Shown here piece by piece: positions 1-6,859 of a DNA stretch of 33,582 nucleotides; the stretch's first letter is position 1, and every line of letters starts with the position of its first letter. Source of the stretch: Bacteroidota bacterium (GTDB lineage: Bacteria > Bacteroidota > Bacteroidia > Bacteroidales > UBA7960); contig JAGXRQ010000004.1 of assembly GCA_018335675.1 (NCBI GenBank), positions 1 to 33,582 of the forward strand, given 5' to 3'. The notes below the pieces were generated by a model that worked only from the letters and a program-made list of their open reading frames with translations, was not told where the DNA came from and made no database searches. The position numbers and the translations under genes are program-made.

Positions 1-208
1 AGGTGCTAATGAAAATATAAATGGGCTTATCAGGCAATACTTTCCTAAAGGGTCTTCTTTTGAAAATATTACTAATCAACAAATTCAATATGTTCAACAC
101 AAGTTAAATAACAGACCAAGAAAAAAATTGGGGTTCTTATCACCAATTGAGTTTTTATCATTAAATTTGATTAAACAAAAAGTTGCATTTGTGACTTGAA
201 TTCAGCAT
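1..208 (+). mobile_element. IS30-family insertion sequence, 3' end (partial, left edge)
   Basis: This is the transposase 3' end plus a short non-coding tip of an IS30-family element. The same 208 bases occur in inverse orientation at 33375-33582, with one difference (G at 151 against T at 33432, a silent GAG/GAA change). Identity stops abruptly at base 208, which places the element's outer end there, after the tip GAATTCAGCAT. The window starts inside the element, so its 5' part is not visible. Both copies read into the window. This fits either two real IS copies or, equally, a contig broken at a repeated element. Confidence 0.88.
2..199 (+). CDS. IS30-family transposase, C-terminal fragment
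   Basis: The frame is open from the first base and ends in TGA at 197-199, giving 65 residues. The start of the fragment, GANENINGLIRQYFPKG, is the highly conserved end of the IS30 DDE integrase core, and the family's catalytic glutamate lies in the NEN segment. The following HKLNNRPRKKLGFLSPIEFL is the typical C-terminal tail. The N-terminal helix-turn-helix and the two catalytic aspartates would lie outside the window. The family call is firm; whether the complete gene is intact cannot be judged. Confidence 0.88.
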   Translation, partial: GANENINGLIRQYFPKGSSFENITNQQIQYVQHKLNNRPRKKLGFLSPIEFLSLNLIKQKVAFVT

Positions 209-484
209 GGTTTAAAAATCAGAACGTAAAAGTATTGAATAGGTTTTATAAATATTGTGAAATGCTGATTTTTTGAGGTTTTTTAACTTTCAGAAGTGTT
301 GATAAATTGGGTGTATGGTCTTATAGTTCAATAGATAAGTTTGGTAAATCTATACTTTTTGATATAACGCCAATTTTGTAATATCAAAACGCATGTTTTA
401 ATAATAGATTTCAACATTATACATTCCTATATATTTTTGTTTTAGCTTTGCAAAAAATTTCAGTATATACAAAACTTAAATTAA
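209..484. other. intergenic stretch between IS30 end and LVIVD gene
   Basis: This is AT-rich DNA with no reading frame I can support. Two short arms, aaaaatcag (214-222) and ctgattttt (265-273), could pair across a 42-base loop, which is weak. The only other signal is the TAnnTTTG box at 443-450. Nothing here resembles the continuation of the CHAT gene broken at the other end of the window. Confidence 0.4.
443..450 (+). promoter_or_regulatory. Bacteroidota-type -7 box for the 485 gene
   Basis: TAGCTTTG matches the TAnnTTTG -7 consensus of the Bacteroidota primary sigma factor and lies 35 bases before the ATG at 485. No convincing TTTG at -33 is seen, so this is a partial promoter match. Confidence 0.5.
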
Positions 485-991
485 ATGAAAACATTACGAA
501 AGATAATTGTTTTTGCGGCTTTGCTCCTTTTGCTTAGCTGGAGGCCGGATTATGATCATCTCGACTGGACAGAATATTATCCGGTTTTGATGCATAAGGC
601 TGATCTCGAAAATAGTGTTATTAACCTACAACCTCAGGATTTTGTAAATTCAGGTAAAGTCTACATTTATGGCAACAATATATATATTGTTGAGCTTTAT
701 AAAGGTATTCATGTGATTGATAACTCATCTCCTTCAACTCCGGAAAAAATCGGATTTATTAATATTCCCGGAACTATCGATGTTGCTATTAAGGATAATG
801 TGCTTTTTGCTGATAATGCTGTTGATCTTGTTTCTATTGATATTAGCGCTTACCCTACAATTCAGGTGTTGAATAGAGTTAGTGATGTCTTCCCTGAACT
901 CACGCCTCCTGATTTAGACTTTATCCCTTACGGATATTCTGTATATAGCAGGCCGGTTAATACAGTTATCGTAGCCTGGGTTAAAAAATAG
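485..991 (+). CDS. LVIVD-repeat-type exported protein
   Basis: A 168-residue protein with an N-terminal signal sequence (about 1-18). The motif GIHVIDNSSPSTPEKIGF (around 75-92), followed by IPGTIDVAIKDNVLFADNAV, is the LVIVD beta-propeller-like repeat seen in Bacteroidota surface lipoproteins of unknown function. The hydrophobic run ends LLLLLSW where relatives, from memory, have a lipobox cysteine. Here residue 19 is tryptophan (TGG, 539-541), so lipidation looks lost. The protein ends soon after PVNTVIVAWVKK, about where the second half of single-chain relatives would begin, and the next gene resembles that second half. Likely partner of the following gene. Confidence 0.75.
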   Translation: MKTLRKIIVFAALLLLLSWRPDYDHLDWTEYYPVLMHKADLENSVINLQPQDFVNSGKVYIYGNNIYIVELYKGIHVIDNSSPSTPEKIGFINIPGTIDVAIKDNVLFADNAVDLVSIDISAYPTIQVLNRVSDVFPELTPPDLDFIPYGYSVYSRPVNTVIVAWVKK

Positions 992-1075
992 GGGATATTT
1001 TTAATTAAATCTACGAAACTGATATGAATATTTTTATTCGAGTTCCATTCAGAAAATAAAAACAAATTACTAGAG

Positions 1076-1801
1076 ATGAAAAAACTGTTATATATAATTA
1101 CCGCAATTACATTTATTACTTTATCATGCGATAAAGATAATGTGGAGAGCGATACCGGAACGGGTGGTTCTATGGCTAGGTTTACTATTAAAGATAACTA
1201 TCTTTATACAGTTGACTATGAAAACCTTCATTCTTTCAATATTTCAAATCCTGCAGATATTGTTCATGAAAACAAACAATACCTCGGCTTTGGGATTGAA
1301 ACAATTTTTCCGACAGAAGATTACTTGTTTATAGGTGCAAACAATGGAATGTATATTTATAGCCTTGAAGAGCCTTCTAGCCCTGTTAGAAAAAGCTTTA
1401 CCGCTCATTTTGTAGCCAGAGACCCAGTGGTTGTTCAGGGAAATTATGCCTATGCAACAATAAGAAGTAATCCTGACTTCACTTGGGCAGAAGCTAACCA
1501 GCTTCTTATTTTTGATATTAGCAATGTGATTGTACCAGAGCTAGTAATTCAATATCAAATGGTTAATCCGAGAGGACTTGGTATAGATGGAGAAACTCTT
1601 TTTGTGTGCGATAATGTACTTAAAGTTTATACTGTAACAAACGGCTATGAAATTGAACTTAAACATACATTCGATATTCAGGCTATAGATGTTATCCCTA
1701 AAAATGGAAGATTGTATGTGTTAACTGAAAACGGTATTTATCAGTATGATTATGATGGTGAAAATATAACGCTAATTAGTTCACTTACTACTAACTCCTG
1801 A
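1076..1801 (+). CDS. LVIVD-repeat lipoprotein
   Basis: A 241-residue lipoprotein with lipobox TLSC (Cys18) followed by an Asp/Gly-rich linker. The body is built of beta-propeller-like LVIVD repeats: LHSFNISNPADIVHE, MYIYSLEEPSSPVRK, LLIFDISNVIVPELV and NGIYQYDYDGENITL. The segment GTGGSMARFTIKDNYLYTVD resembles the start of the second half of longer single-chain LVIVD proteins. It sits 84 bases after the first LVIVD gene on the same strand with no terminator between, so co-expression is likely. Function is unknown; a surface or periplasmic binding or scaffold role is only inference. Confidence 0.78.
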   Translation: MKKLLYIITAITFITLSCDKDNVESDTGTGGSMARFTIKDNYLYTVDYENLHSFNISNPADIVHENKQYLGFGIETIFPTEDYLFIGANNGMYIYSLEEPSSPVRKSFTAHFVARDPVVVQGNYAYATIRSNPDFTWAEANQLLIFDISNVIVPELVIQYQMVNPRGLGIDGETLFVCDNVLKVYTVTNGYEIELKHTFDIQAIDVIPKNGRLYVLTENGIYQYDYDGENITLISSLTTNS

Positions 1802-1849
1802 TATATACAGTTTCACAAAAACAATGTCTATTAATTAAAATATATTGAT

Positions 1850-2488
1850 ATGAAGAGATTTTTTATTTCACTCCTGTTGCTTTTTCCACTGCTTGTGTTT
1901 GGGCAGATAGATATAGAAAAACATGAAGTATATGAAGAAGTGGCAGAAGAAAAAGAGGTTTTACTTGAATCTAAAATTCTTAGTATTGTGCCTCAGTATT
2001 TTTTTGCAAGTGGATTGAGAGTAGATTTTGATATTAAAATTACAAACAATCACTGGATACAAACAGCACCTGTAATTTATGTGGGAAGTAAAATGTTGTT
2101 AATTCGTGATTATACAAATGCAGCCGGGGTTGGTTTATCTGTATATCATAGGTATTATCCAGGGCTAGGTTATGGAAGCATTCCTGTATATGTTGCCTGG
2201 GGTCCGGGTTATCAGTACACAAATGTTGAATATAAAGAAACTTCCGGTATGCTTTATTTAAAAAGAAACTCAAAAATCCATAAAGCCGCTTTGGATTTTA
2301 CAATTGGAGTATATAGCGGGGCCGGAAAAACAGTAGTTTTTGATTTTTATATGGGTATGGGCATTAGACATTCTTTTATTAATTCAGATGGCTCTAATCC
2401 TAAAAAATTCAACGATTTTTATTATGATTACGGTTATTCAGGAACTATTTTATTGCTTGGTGCAAGAATAGGATTGCCATTAAAATAA
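1850..2488 (+). CDS. outer-membrane beta-barrel-like protein, paralog 1
   Basis: A 212-residue protein with a clear signal peptide ending LLVFGQ (about residue 19). The remainder alternates polar and hydrophobic residues with many aromatics and ends in a barrel-like strand (GYSGTILLLGARIGL). It aligns by eye along its length with the next gene: VPQYFFASGLRVDFD against VPQYLFQNGIRLEID, and DFYMGMGIR against DFYCGFSIK. The two are therefore tandem paralogs. I infer a small outer-membrane barrel; no ligand can be named. The 13-base gap to its neighbour indicates one transcript. Confidence 0.75.
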   Translation: MKRFFISLLLLFPLLVFGQIDIEKHEVYEEVAEEKEVLLESKILSIVPQYFFASGLRVDFDIKITNNHWIQTAPVIYVGSKMLLIRDYTNAAGVGLSVYHRYYPGLGYGSIPVYVAWGPGYQYTNVEYKETSGMLYLKRNSKIHKAALDFTIGVYSGAGKTVVFDFYMGMGIRHSFINSDGSNPKKFNDFYYDYGYSGTILLLGARIGLPLK

Positions 2489-2501
2489 AACAATAACATT
2501 A

Positions 2502-3170
2502 ATGATAAAAGCCATGAAGTTTTTCAAGATAATTATTGCGTGTTTTTTATTACTTTCTTCTTTTGTTCTAAAGGCAGGTAAAGAAGAATTAAACAGCAAC
2601 AAAATATGGGTTATGGGCGTGCCTCAGTATTTGTTTCAAAATGGAATAAGACTGGAAATCGACAAACAATTAGAAAATCCTCATAATTGGATTACTATAT
2701 CTCCATCAATATATCACAAAGACAAGCCCGGAAATTGGTTGCTTGGCACTCAGAAGGTTAATAGTATGTCGGGTGCAGGTGTAGACCTTATCTATAGATG
2801 GTATCCTCATGGTATAAGAAATAGAGGAGGAATGTATCTAGCAGCAGGTGCAGGTTATCTTTATATCGCTCAGAAATATTCAGGAAGTTTATGGGAAACA
2901 TATACTGAGAATAATCTAACGTATATTCGATATGTAGATAGTGAATGGAATAAACAAATCCACACAGGAAATATCAGAGGCACCTTGGGCTATCAATTGT
3001 TGCCAGCCCGAAACTTCGCAATAGATTTTTATTGCGGATTTTCAATTAAGATGTCGGAAGTTACAACTCCTGAAGGATATTTGCATTATCAAGACAATTA
3101 CAACTTCTACGAGTTTGGTTACTCCGGAATGATGATAATTGGCGGAATGAGACTGGGAATAGGTTGGTAA
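2502..3170 (+). CDS. outer-membrane beta-barrel-like protein, paralog 2
   Basis: A 222-residue paralog of the preceding gene, sharing the VPQY-F-x-GIRLEID segment, a central YRWYPHG region, the AGAGYLY strand and the final FYEFGYSGMMIIGGMRLG barrel-like strand. The signal peptide is about residues 5-26. Two starts are possible, ATG at 2502 (MIKAMKFF) and ATG at 2514 (MKFFKII). The second gives a more usual signal peptide and may be the true start. The stop lies 4 bases from the end of the converging minus-strand gene with no obvious terminator between them. Function unknown. Confidence 0.75.
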   Translation: MIKAMKFFKIIIACFLLLSSFVLKAGKEELNSNKIWVMGVPQYLFQNGIRLEIDKQLENPHNWITISPSIYHKDKPGNWLLGTQKVNSMSGAGVDLIYRWYPHGIRNRGGMYLAAGAGYLYIAQKYSGSLWETYTENNLTYIRYVDSEWNKQIHTGNIRGTLGYQLLPARNFAIDFYCGFSIKMSEVTTPEGYLHYQDNYNFYEFGYSGMMIIGGMRLGIGW

Positions 3171-3174
3171 CTAA

Positions 3175-3912
3175 CTACTTTTTCCCAAACATAAAAAATA
3201 TTCCAAATTGCAAACCTGTATGATCTAGGTAGTTGCTAATGTATCTCTCTTCTTCGTATAATTCACCTTGGGCATCAAACATCCTAACAGAATAGTTTAT
3301 TCTGTTAATTCTTCTGTTTAGTGCGCTATATGAAGCATTAATGCCGAATTTATTCTTAAAAATAAATTGAATACCACCGCTATAACCAAGATATCCCATA
3401 GAGCTTGGCCTTGAACGATATTTTACTTCGGTATAATAATTCACAATTTCATTATACTCAAGATCAATAGATGGAATAGATATGCTTCTGATGCCAGCAT
3501 TTCCTTCGGCGTAAAGATTTATTGTAAAAATATCAGGGCTTACAACAATAGGCAAATTAAACAATGCATTTAGTCCAAATTTGCTAGAACTGTAGCCTCC
3601 AATTACTGCCATGTAATCCGGTTGCGCAAAACTGGCAAAGGCTTCTTTGTTGAAGTGAAACCTGTTGAACTCCAGATTTAAACCAAGTCCAAACCCATAG
3701 GCAATCATGTAGTTGTAATCAAATCCGAATTGATATCCGTCTTTTGCAAATAAACCATTTTCTGTTGCATCACTGAATTCTGGGCAAGGAGTAACTGTTC
3801 CACCTGTAATTTTGAAATATCTGACACGATTCCAATAATTCATGTCAGGTTGTGTGTATGCTTCAGTTATTATAACTGAAAATATCGCGAGTAATAATAT
3901 TCTTTTTATCAT
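3175..3912 (-). CDS. outer-membrane beta-barrel protein
   Basis: A 245-residue protein with a signal peptide (MIKRILLLAIFSVIITEAYTQ). Its strands are rich in aromatic residues and glycine (FGFDYNYMIAYGFGLGLNLEF, INLYAEGNAGIRSI, FGINASYSAL), and it ends in a typical barrel strand, LQFGIFFMFGKK. It lies 17 bases after the PKD lipoprotein gene on the same strand, so the two probably form an operon. It has no visible sequence similarity to the two converging barrel proteins beyond general composition. Specific function unknown. Confidence 0.72.
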   Translation of the reverse strand: MIKRILLLAIFSVIITEAYTQPDMNYWNRVRYFKITGGTVTPCPEFSDATENGLFAKDGYQFGFDYNYMIAYGFGLGLNLEFNRFHFNKEAFASFAQPDYMAVIGGYSSSKFGLNALFNLPIVVSPDIFTINLYAEGNAGIRSISIPSIDLEYNEIVNYYTEVKYRSRPSSMGYLGYSGGIQFIFKNKFGINASYSALNRRINRINYSVRMFDAQGELYEEERYISNYLDHTGLQFGIFFMFGKK

Positions 3913-3929
3913 AATTCAGATTTTCAGGA

Positions 3930-4961
3930 TTAATAGCTTAAATAAAGGTCGATAAATACATCAGGATTTCTTGGAATAGTCTCCAGCTGAAAGTATGTTT
4001 TAGGATAAAATTTATTTTGAATATCAACAGAGGCCAAAACAATTTCATACAAAAATGTTGGTGGTTCTTCAGTGCCATTATACCTTAAAATAACAAATTT
4101 AAAAACCTCATTGCTTGTAAATTGAACGTAATCAAAGAAATAGCCTCCGGGGAAGTCTGCAGGCCTTTTAAATTTAAAAGGATAGCTGCTTGGAGAAAGT
4201 ATTCTTGTAGTTCCAACAAAAATCGTGTTATGATACATTTCTATGTAGATAGGATTGCTCTTAAATATTGAAGGCAACATCAGATTTATAGAGTCTATAA
4301 ATACTCTTTGAGGCGGCGGAATAACAAAAACCTGCTGTGTAACCTCATCGAAGGTCCCATTGGTACATGTTCCACGCAGCTTTACTGTAAATGTGCCTGC
4401 GTTCTGGTAAACATATTGAGGATTGTCGTGGTTTAGTTCCCCACCATCGCCAAAATACCAGTAAAACTGATTTGCTCCTGTTGTTTTATTTGTAAACAGA
4501 GCTTTATTTGGAGCGTAATTATTGTTGTTAAAGTGTTCGTAGCTGAAATCTGCAACTACAGGTATTGTAGTCAGAGCTAAATCAGGCATTGGTAAATATG
4601 CTGTGTCGGCACCAATTTCATTTGAAACAATCAGCCTTGCAGTATAATTCCCAGAAGCGGTATATATATGATTTGGATTTTTATCTGTTGATGTATTGCC
4701 ATCACCAAAATCCCAAAAATAATTTACATTGCCAAGCAGGTAATCAGTTTGCTGATAAAATGTGACCGGAAAAGGTGCTTCACAATTCTTGATGATTGAA
4801 TTCATGCTTTGAATTTTCGGCGCAGGCGGTGGTTCATAATAAAATGTCCATCCCTTAATTGGATCCTTCTCGCATTGAACTGCTAGAAAAGAAAAAATAA
4901 CGGCAGCAACAACAACTGCTATGCGACCGTTAACTTTTGGTGGTTTTAATTTTAATTTCAT
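3930..4961 (-). CDS. PKD-domain lipoprotein
   Basis: A 343-residue lipoprotein with a long N-terminal hydrophobic stretch ending in lipobox LAVQC (Cys30). Two PKD domains are visible through their hallmark motifs: WDFGDGNTSTDKNPNHIY with GNYTARLIVSN (about 82-115), and WYFGDGGELNHDNPQYVY with AGTFTVKLRG (about 168-200). PKD domains are Ig-like folds of extracellular proteins that mediate protein or carbohydrate contacts. The C-terminal ~130 residues are beta-rich and unrecognised. First gene of a two-gene operon with the downstream barrel protein; a -7 box lies upstream at 5021-5028. Confidence 0.83.
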   Translation of the reverse strand: MKLKLKPPKVNGRIAVVVAAVIFSFLAVQCEKDPIKGWTFYYEPPPAPKIQSMNSIIKNCEAPFPVTFYQQTDYLLGNVNYFWDFGDGNTSTDKNPNHIYTASGNYTARLIVSNEIGADTAYLPMPDLALTTIPVVADFSYEHFNNNNYAPNKALFTNKTTGANQFYWYFGDGGELNHDNPQYVYQNAGTFTVKLRGTCTNGTFDEVTQQVFVIPPPQRVFIDSINLMLPSIFKSNPIYIEMYHNTIFVGTTRILSPSSYPFKFKRPADFPGGYFFDYVQFTSNEVFKFVILRYNGTEEPPTFLYEIVLASVDIQNKFYPKTYFQLETIPRNPDVFIDLYLSY

Positions 4962-5020
4962 ACGAGCTTATTATTGGGTTTTTATAGTTCCTCTTTCTGA
5001 TAGTTTCATATTAACAATTA

Positions 5021-5028
5021 CAAATATA
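5021..5028 (-). promoter_or_regulatory. Bacteroidota-type -7 box for the PKD lipoprotein gene
   Basis: On the minus strand this reads TATATTTG, matching TAnnTTTG, 60 bases upstream of the ATG at 4961. No clear -33 element. Confidence 0.45.
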
Positions 5029-5146
5029 TTCAGAAATTGGTTTTGTGAACTAAGTGTTTCTATGTTTTTTGCATAACAATTATCTTGCCACGCGTTTATT
5101 CAATGTTTTTTTTTAAATTAGCATATCAATAGTCACAGAAATTTAA

Positions 5147-5701
5147 ATGACAATGCCGGAGAAAATAATCGACAAACAGTCGTTCCAGGTTGTTTTTAAT
5201 GAGTATTACACCTCTCTTTGCAGGTTTGCTGTATCTTTTCTAGGCGACAATGATAGTGCAGAGGAAATTGTTCAGCAAGTTTTTGTAAATCTTTGGGAAA
5301 AACGCAACACAATTGATCAAGATAAATCGGTAAAAACATATTTGTTTACTTCAGTAAAAAACAGAAGCCTTAATTATATACGCGATAATAAAAAGTATCG
5401 AAGTTATTATTTGGATTTTGAGTTAGAAATGGAAATTCCGGTTGAAGGTAAAGATGTTGTTTCTGAGAGTGATTTGAATAATCAAATTAATAGAGCTCTT
5501 GATAAATTGCCGGATAAATGTAGGGAGGTTTTTATGCTTTGCCGCTTTGAAGATATGAAGTATAAAGAAGTTGCCGAAAAGCTTGGAATTTCTCAAAAAA
5601 CAGTTGAAGCTCAAATGTCGAAAGCTCTCAAAATATTGAGAGAAGAGCTGAAAGATTATTTTGTTCTTTTGCTGATTTGGTATTGGGGGAATTTGAATTG
5701 A
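5147..5701 (+). CDS. ECF RNA polymerase sigma factor (FecI/RpoE-like)
   Basis: A 184-residue sigma-70 family factor of extracytoplasmic-function type. Region 2 spans about 14-82 (FNEYYTSLCRFAVSFLGD, then EEIVQQVFVNLWEKR and VKTYLFTSVKNRSLNYIRD). Region 4 spans about 113-168 (INRALDKLPDKCREVFML, then the helix-turn-helix YKEVAEKLGISQKTVEAQMS). The hydrophobic tail YFVLLLIWYW is common in Bacteroidota members. A second ATG at 5153 is possible. The next genes are a FecR anti-sigma and an STN-type TonB receptor, so this sigma probably drives its own uptake operon when the receptor is engaged. Confidence 0.93.
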   Translation: MTMPEKIIDKQSFQVVFNEYYTSLCRFAVSFLGDNDSAEEIVQQVFVNLWEKRNTIDQDKSVKTYLFTSVKNRSLNYIRDNKKYRSYYLDFELEMEIPVEGKDVVSESDLNNQINRALDKLPDKCREVFMLCRFEDMKYKEVAEKLGISQKTVEAQMSKALKILREELKDYFVLLLIWYWGNLN

Positions 5702-5712
5702 AAGGGATTTGG

Positions 5713-5760
5713 GGTATAAGGGTATAAGGGTATAAGGGTATAAGGGTATAAGGGTATAGA
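5713..5760. repeat. 8-bp tandem repeat (GGTATAAG x5, plus one variant)
   Basis: Five perfect head-to-tail copies of GGTATAAG occupy 5713-5752, followed by a variant GGTATAGA (5753-5760) and a decaying GGTATATA. The array lies 12 bases after the sigma-factor stop and about 93 bases before the FecR start. Copy number could change by strand slippage. Being non-coding, it would alter spacing or mRNA structure rather than reading frame. Confidence 0.95.
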
Positions 5761-5853
5761 GGTATATACATTTATAGAATTGCTAACAAAATTGATAAAA
5801 AAGCGAATTGCGAGTAAGGGTAAAAAGTGTTTTATGTGTATATAAAATAGATT

Positions 5854-6852
5854 ATGAACTCAAGTAGCGAACATATGGATTTTGAAGTTCTGGCAGCATT
5901 ATACCTGTCGGGAAATGCTTCAACTGAAGAAGTTGAACTGCTTGAGTCTATTGTTAAATCTGATGCTGACAAGAAAAGACAGTTTTATGAAATAAAACGA
6001 AGTTGGAAGTTGGCCGTGAGCAAAAATTACAGTTTTGACAAGGAAAATGCCTGGAAGAAAGTGGCGGCAATAACTGTTAATGAAGAGCAAGGGAAAATAA
6101 AACCATTCTATTCGGGGAATTTATTTAAAACTACTTTGAGGATTGCAGCAGCAGCGTTGATTCTAATAGTAGGAACTTATATTGCGTACTACTTTGCAAA
6201 ACCTGGAGAAAAATCACTAGTTGCTGAAAATAAAGTTGTTGAGTATGTTTTTGAAGATAGTTCTAAAGTAAGCTTGAGTTATAACTCTGTAATAAAATAT
6301 CCTGCGAAATTTAAATCAAATGAAAGACGAGTTAAGTTAGAAGGTGAGGCATATTTTGAAGTTGAAAAGATTGATAATAAACCATTCATTGTCGAAACTC
6401 ATAACGCTGAGATATTTGTGCTAGGCACATCTTTCTGGGTGAAAGCCAGAAAAGACGATCCGAATGTTGAGGTTGTTGTTTATTCCGGAAGGGTTGCGCT
6501 TGTTACTCCTGAAAAGAAAAGGGTTGAAATTACTCCCGGCAATAAAGGTGTTTATAATATTGAATTAACAGTGCCGGAAGTGTTGGAAAGTATTAATCCT
6601 AATTTGATTTCTTGGAAAACAAAGCACATTGTGTTTGATGACACTAATCTTATTGAAGTTTTTAGTGTTATAAACAGCACTTATGGTTCAAGCATTAAGA
6701 TAAGAGATTCTATTCTTGAAGAGTGCATTCTAACGGCAACATTTTCAGATAGAACTCTTGAAGATATGTTGTCTATAATTAAAGAGACATTCGATATTAG
6801 ATATGTTCGCTCGGAAGGGGTAATATACGTGGTAGGAGAGGGCTGTAAATAA
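5854..6852 (+). CDS. FecR-family anti-sigma factor
   Basis: A 332-residue single-pass inner-membrane regulator. It has a cytoplasmic N-terminal part (1-93) expected to bind the ECF sigma factor, then a TM helix at about 95-114 (LRIAAAALILIVGTYIAYYF). The periplasmic FecR domain follows (about 128-235, with VVEYVFEDSSKVSLSYNSVI, EGEAYFEVEK and FIVETHNAEIFVLGTSFWV). The C-terminal domain matches the DUF4974 type (IVFDDTNLIEVFSVINSTYG and ATFSDRTLEDMLSIIKETF). It should hold the sigma factor inactive until the STN domain of the downstream receptor signals. The receptor gene begins 8 bases after this stop. Confidence 0.93.
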   Translation: MNSSSEHMDFEVLAALYLSGNASTEEVELLESIVKSDADKKRQFYEIKRSWKLAVSKNYSFDKENAWKKVAAITVNEEQGKIKPFYSGNLFKTTLRIAAAALILIVGTYIAYYFAKPGEKSLVAENKVVEYVFEDSSKVSLSYNSVIKYPAKFKSNERRVKLEGEAYFEVEKIDNKPFIVETHNAEIFVLGTSFWVKARKDDPNVEVVVYSGRVALVTPEKKRVEITPGNKGVYNIELTVPEVLESINPNLISWKTKHIVFDDTNLIEVFSVINSTYGSSIKIRDSILEECILTATFSDRTLEDMLSIIKETFDIRYVRSEGVIYVVGEGCK

Positions 6853-6859
6853 AACTGTT

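Noticed and set aside
214-273. Stem-loop or solo IS end just inside the left IS30 copy
   Set aside because: The 9-bp arms are A/T-rich with a 42-base loop, and the ATGCTGA match to the IS tip is only 7 bases; chance is likely in such AT-rich DNA.
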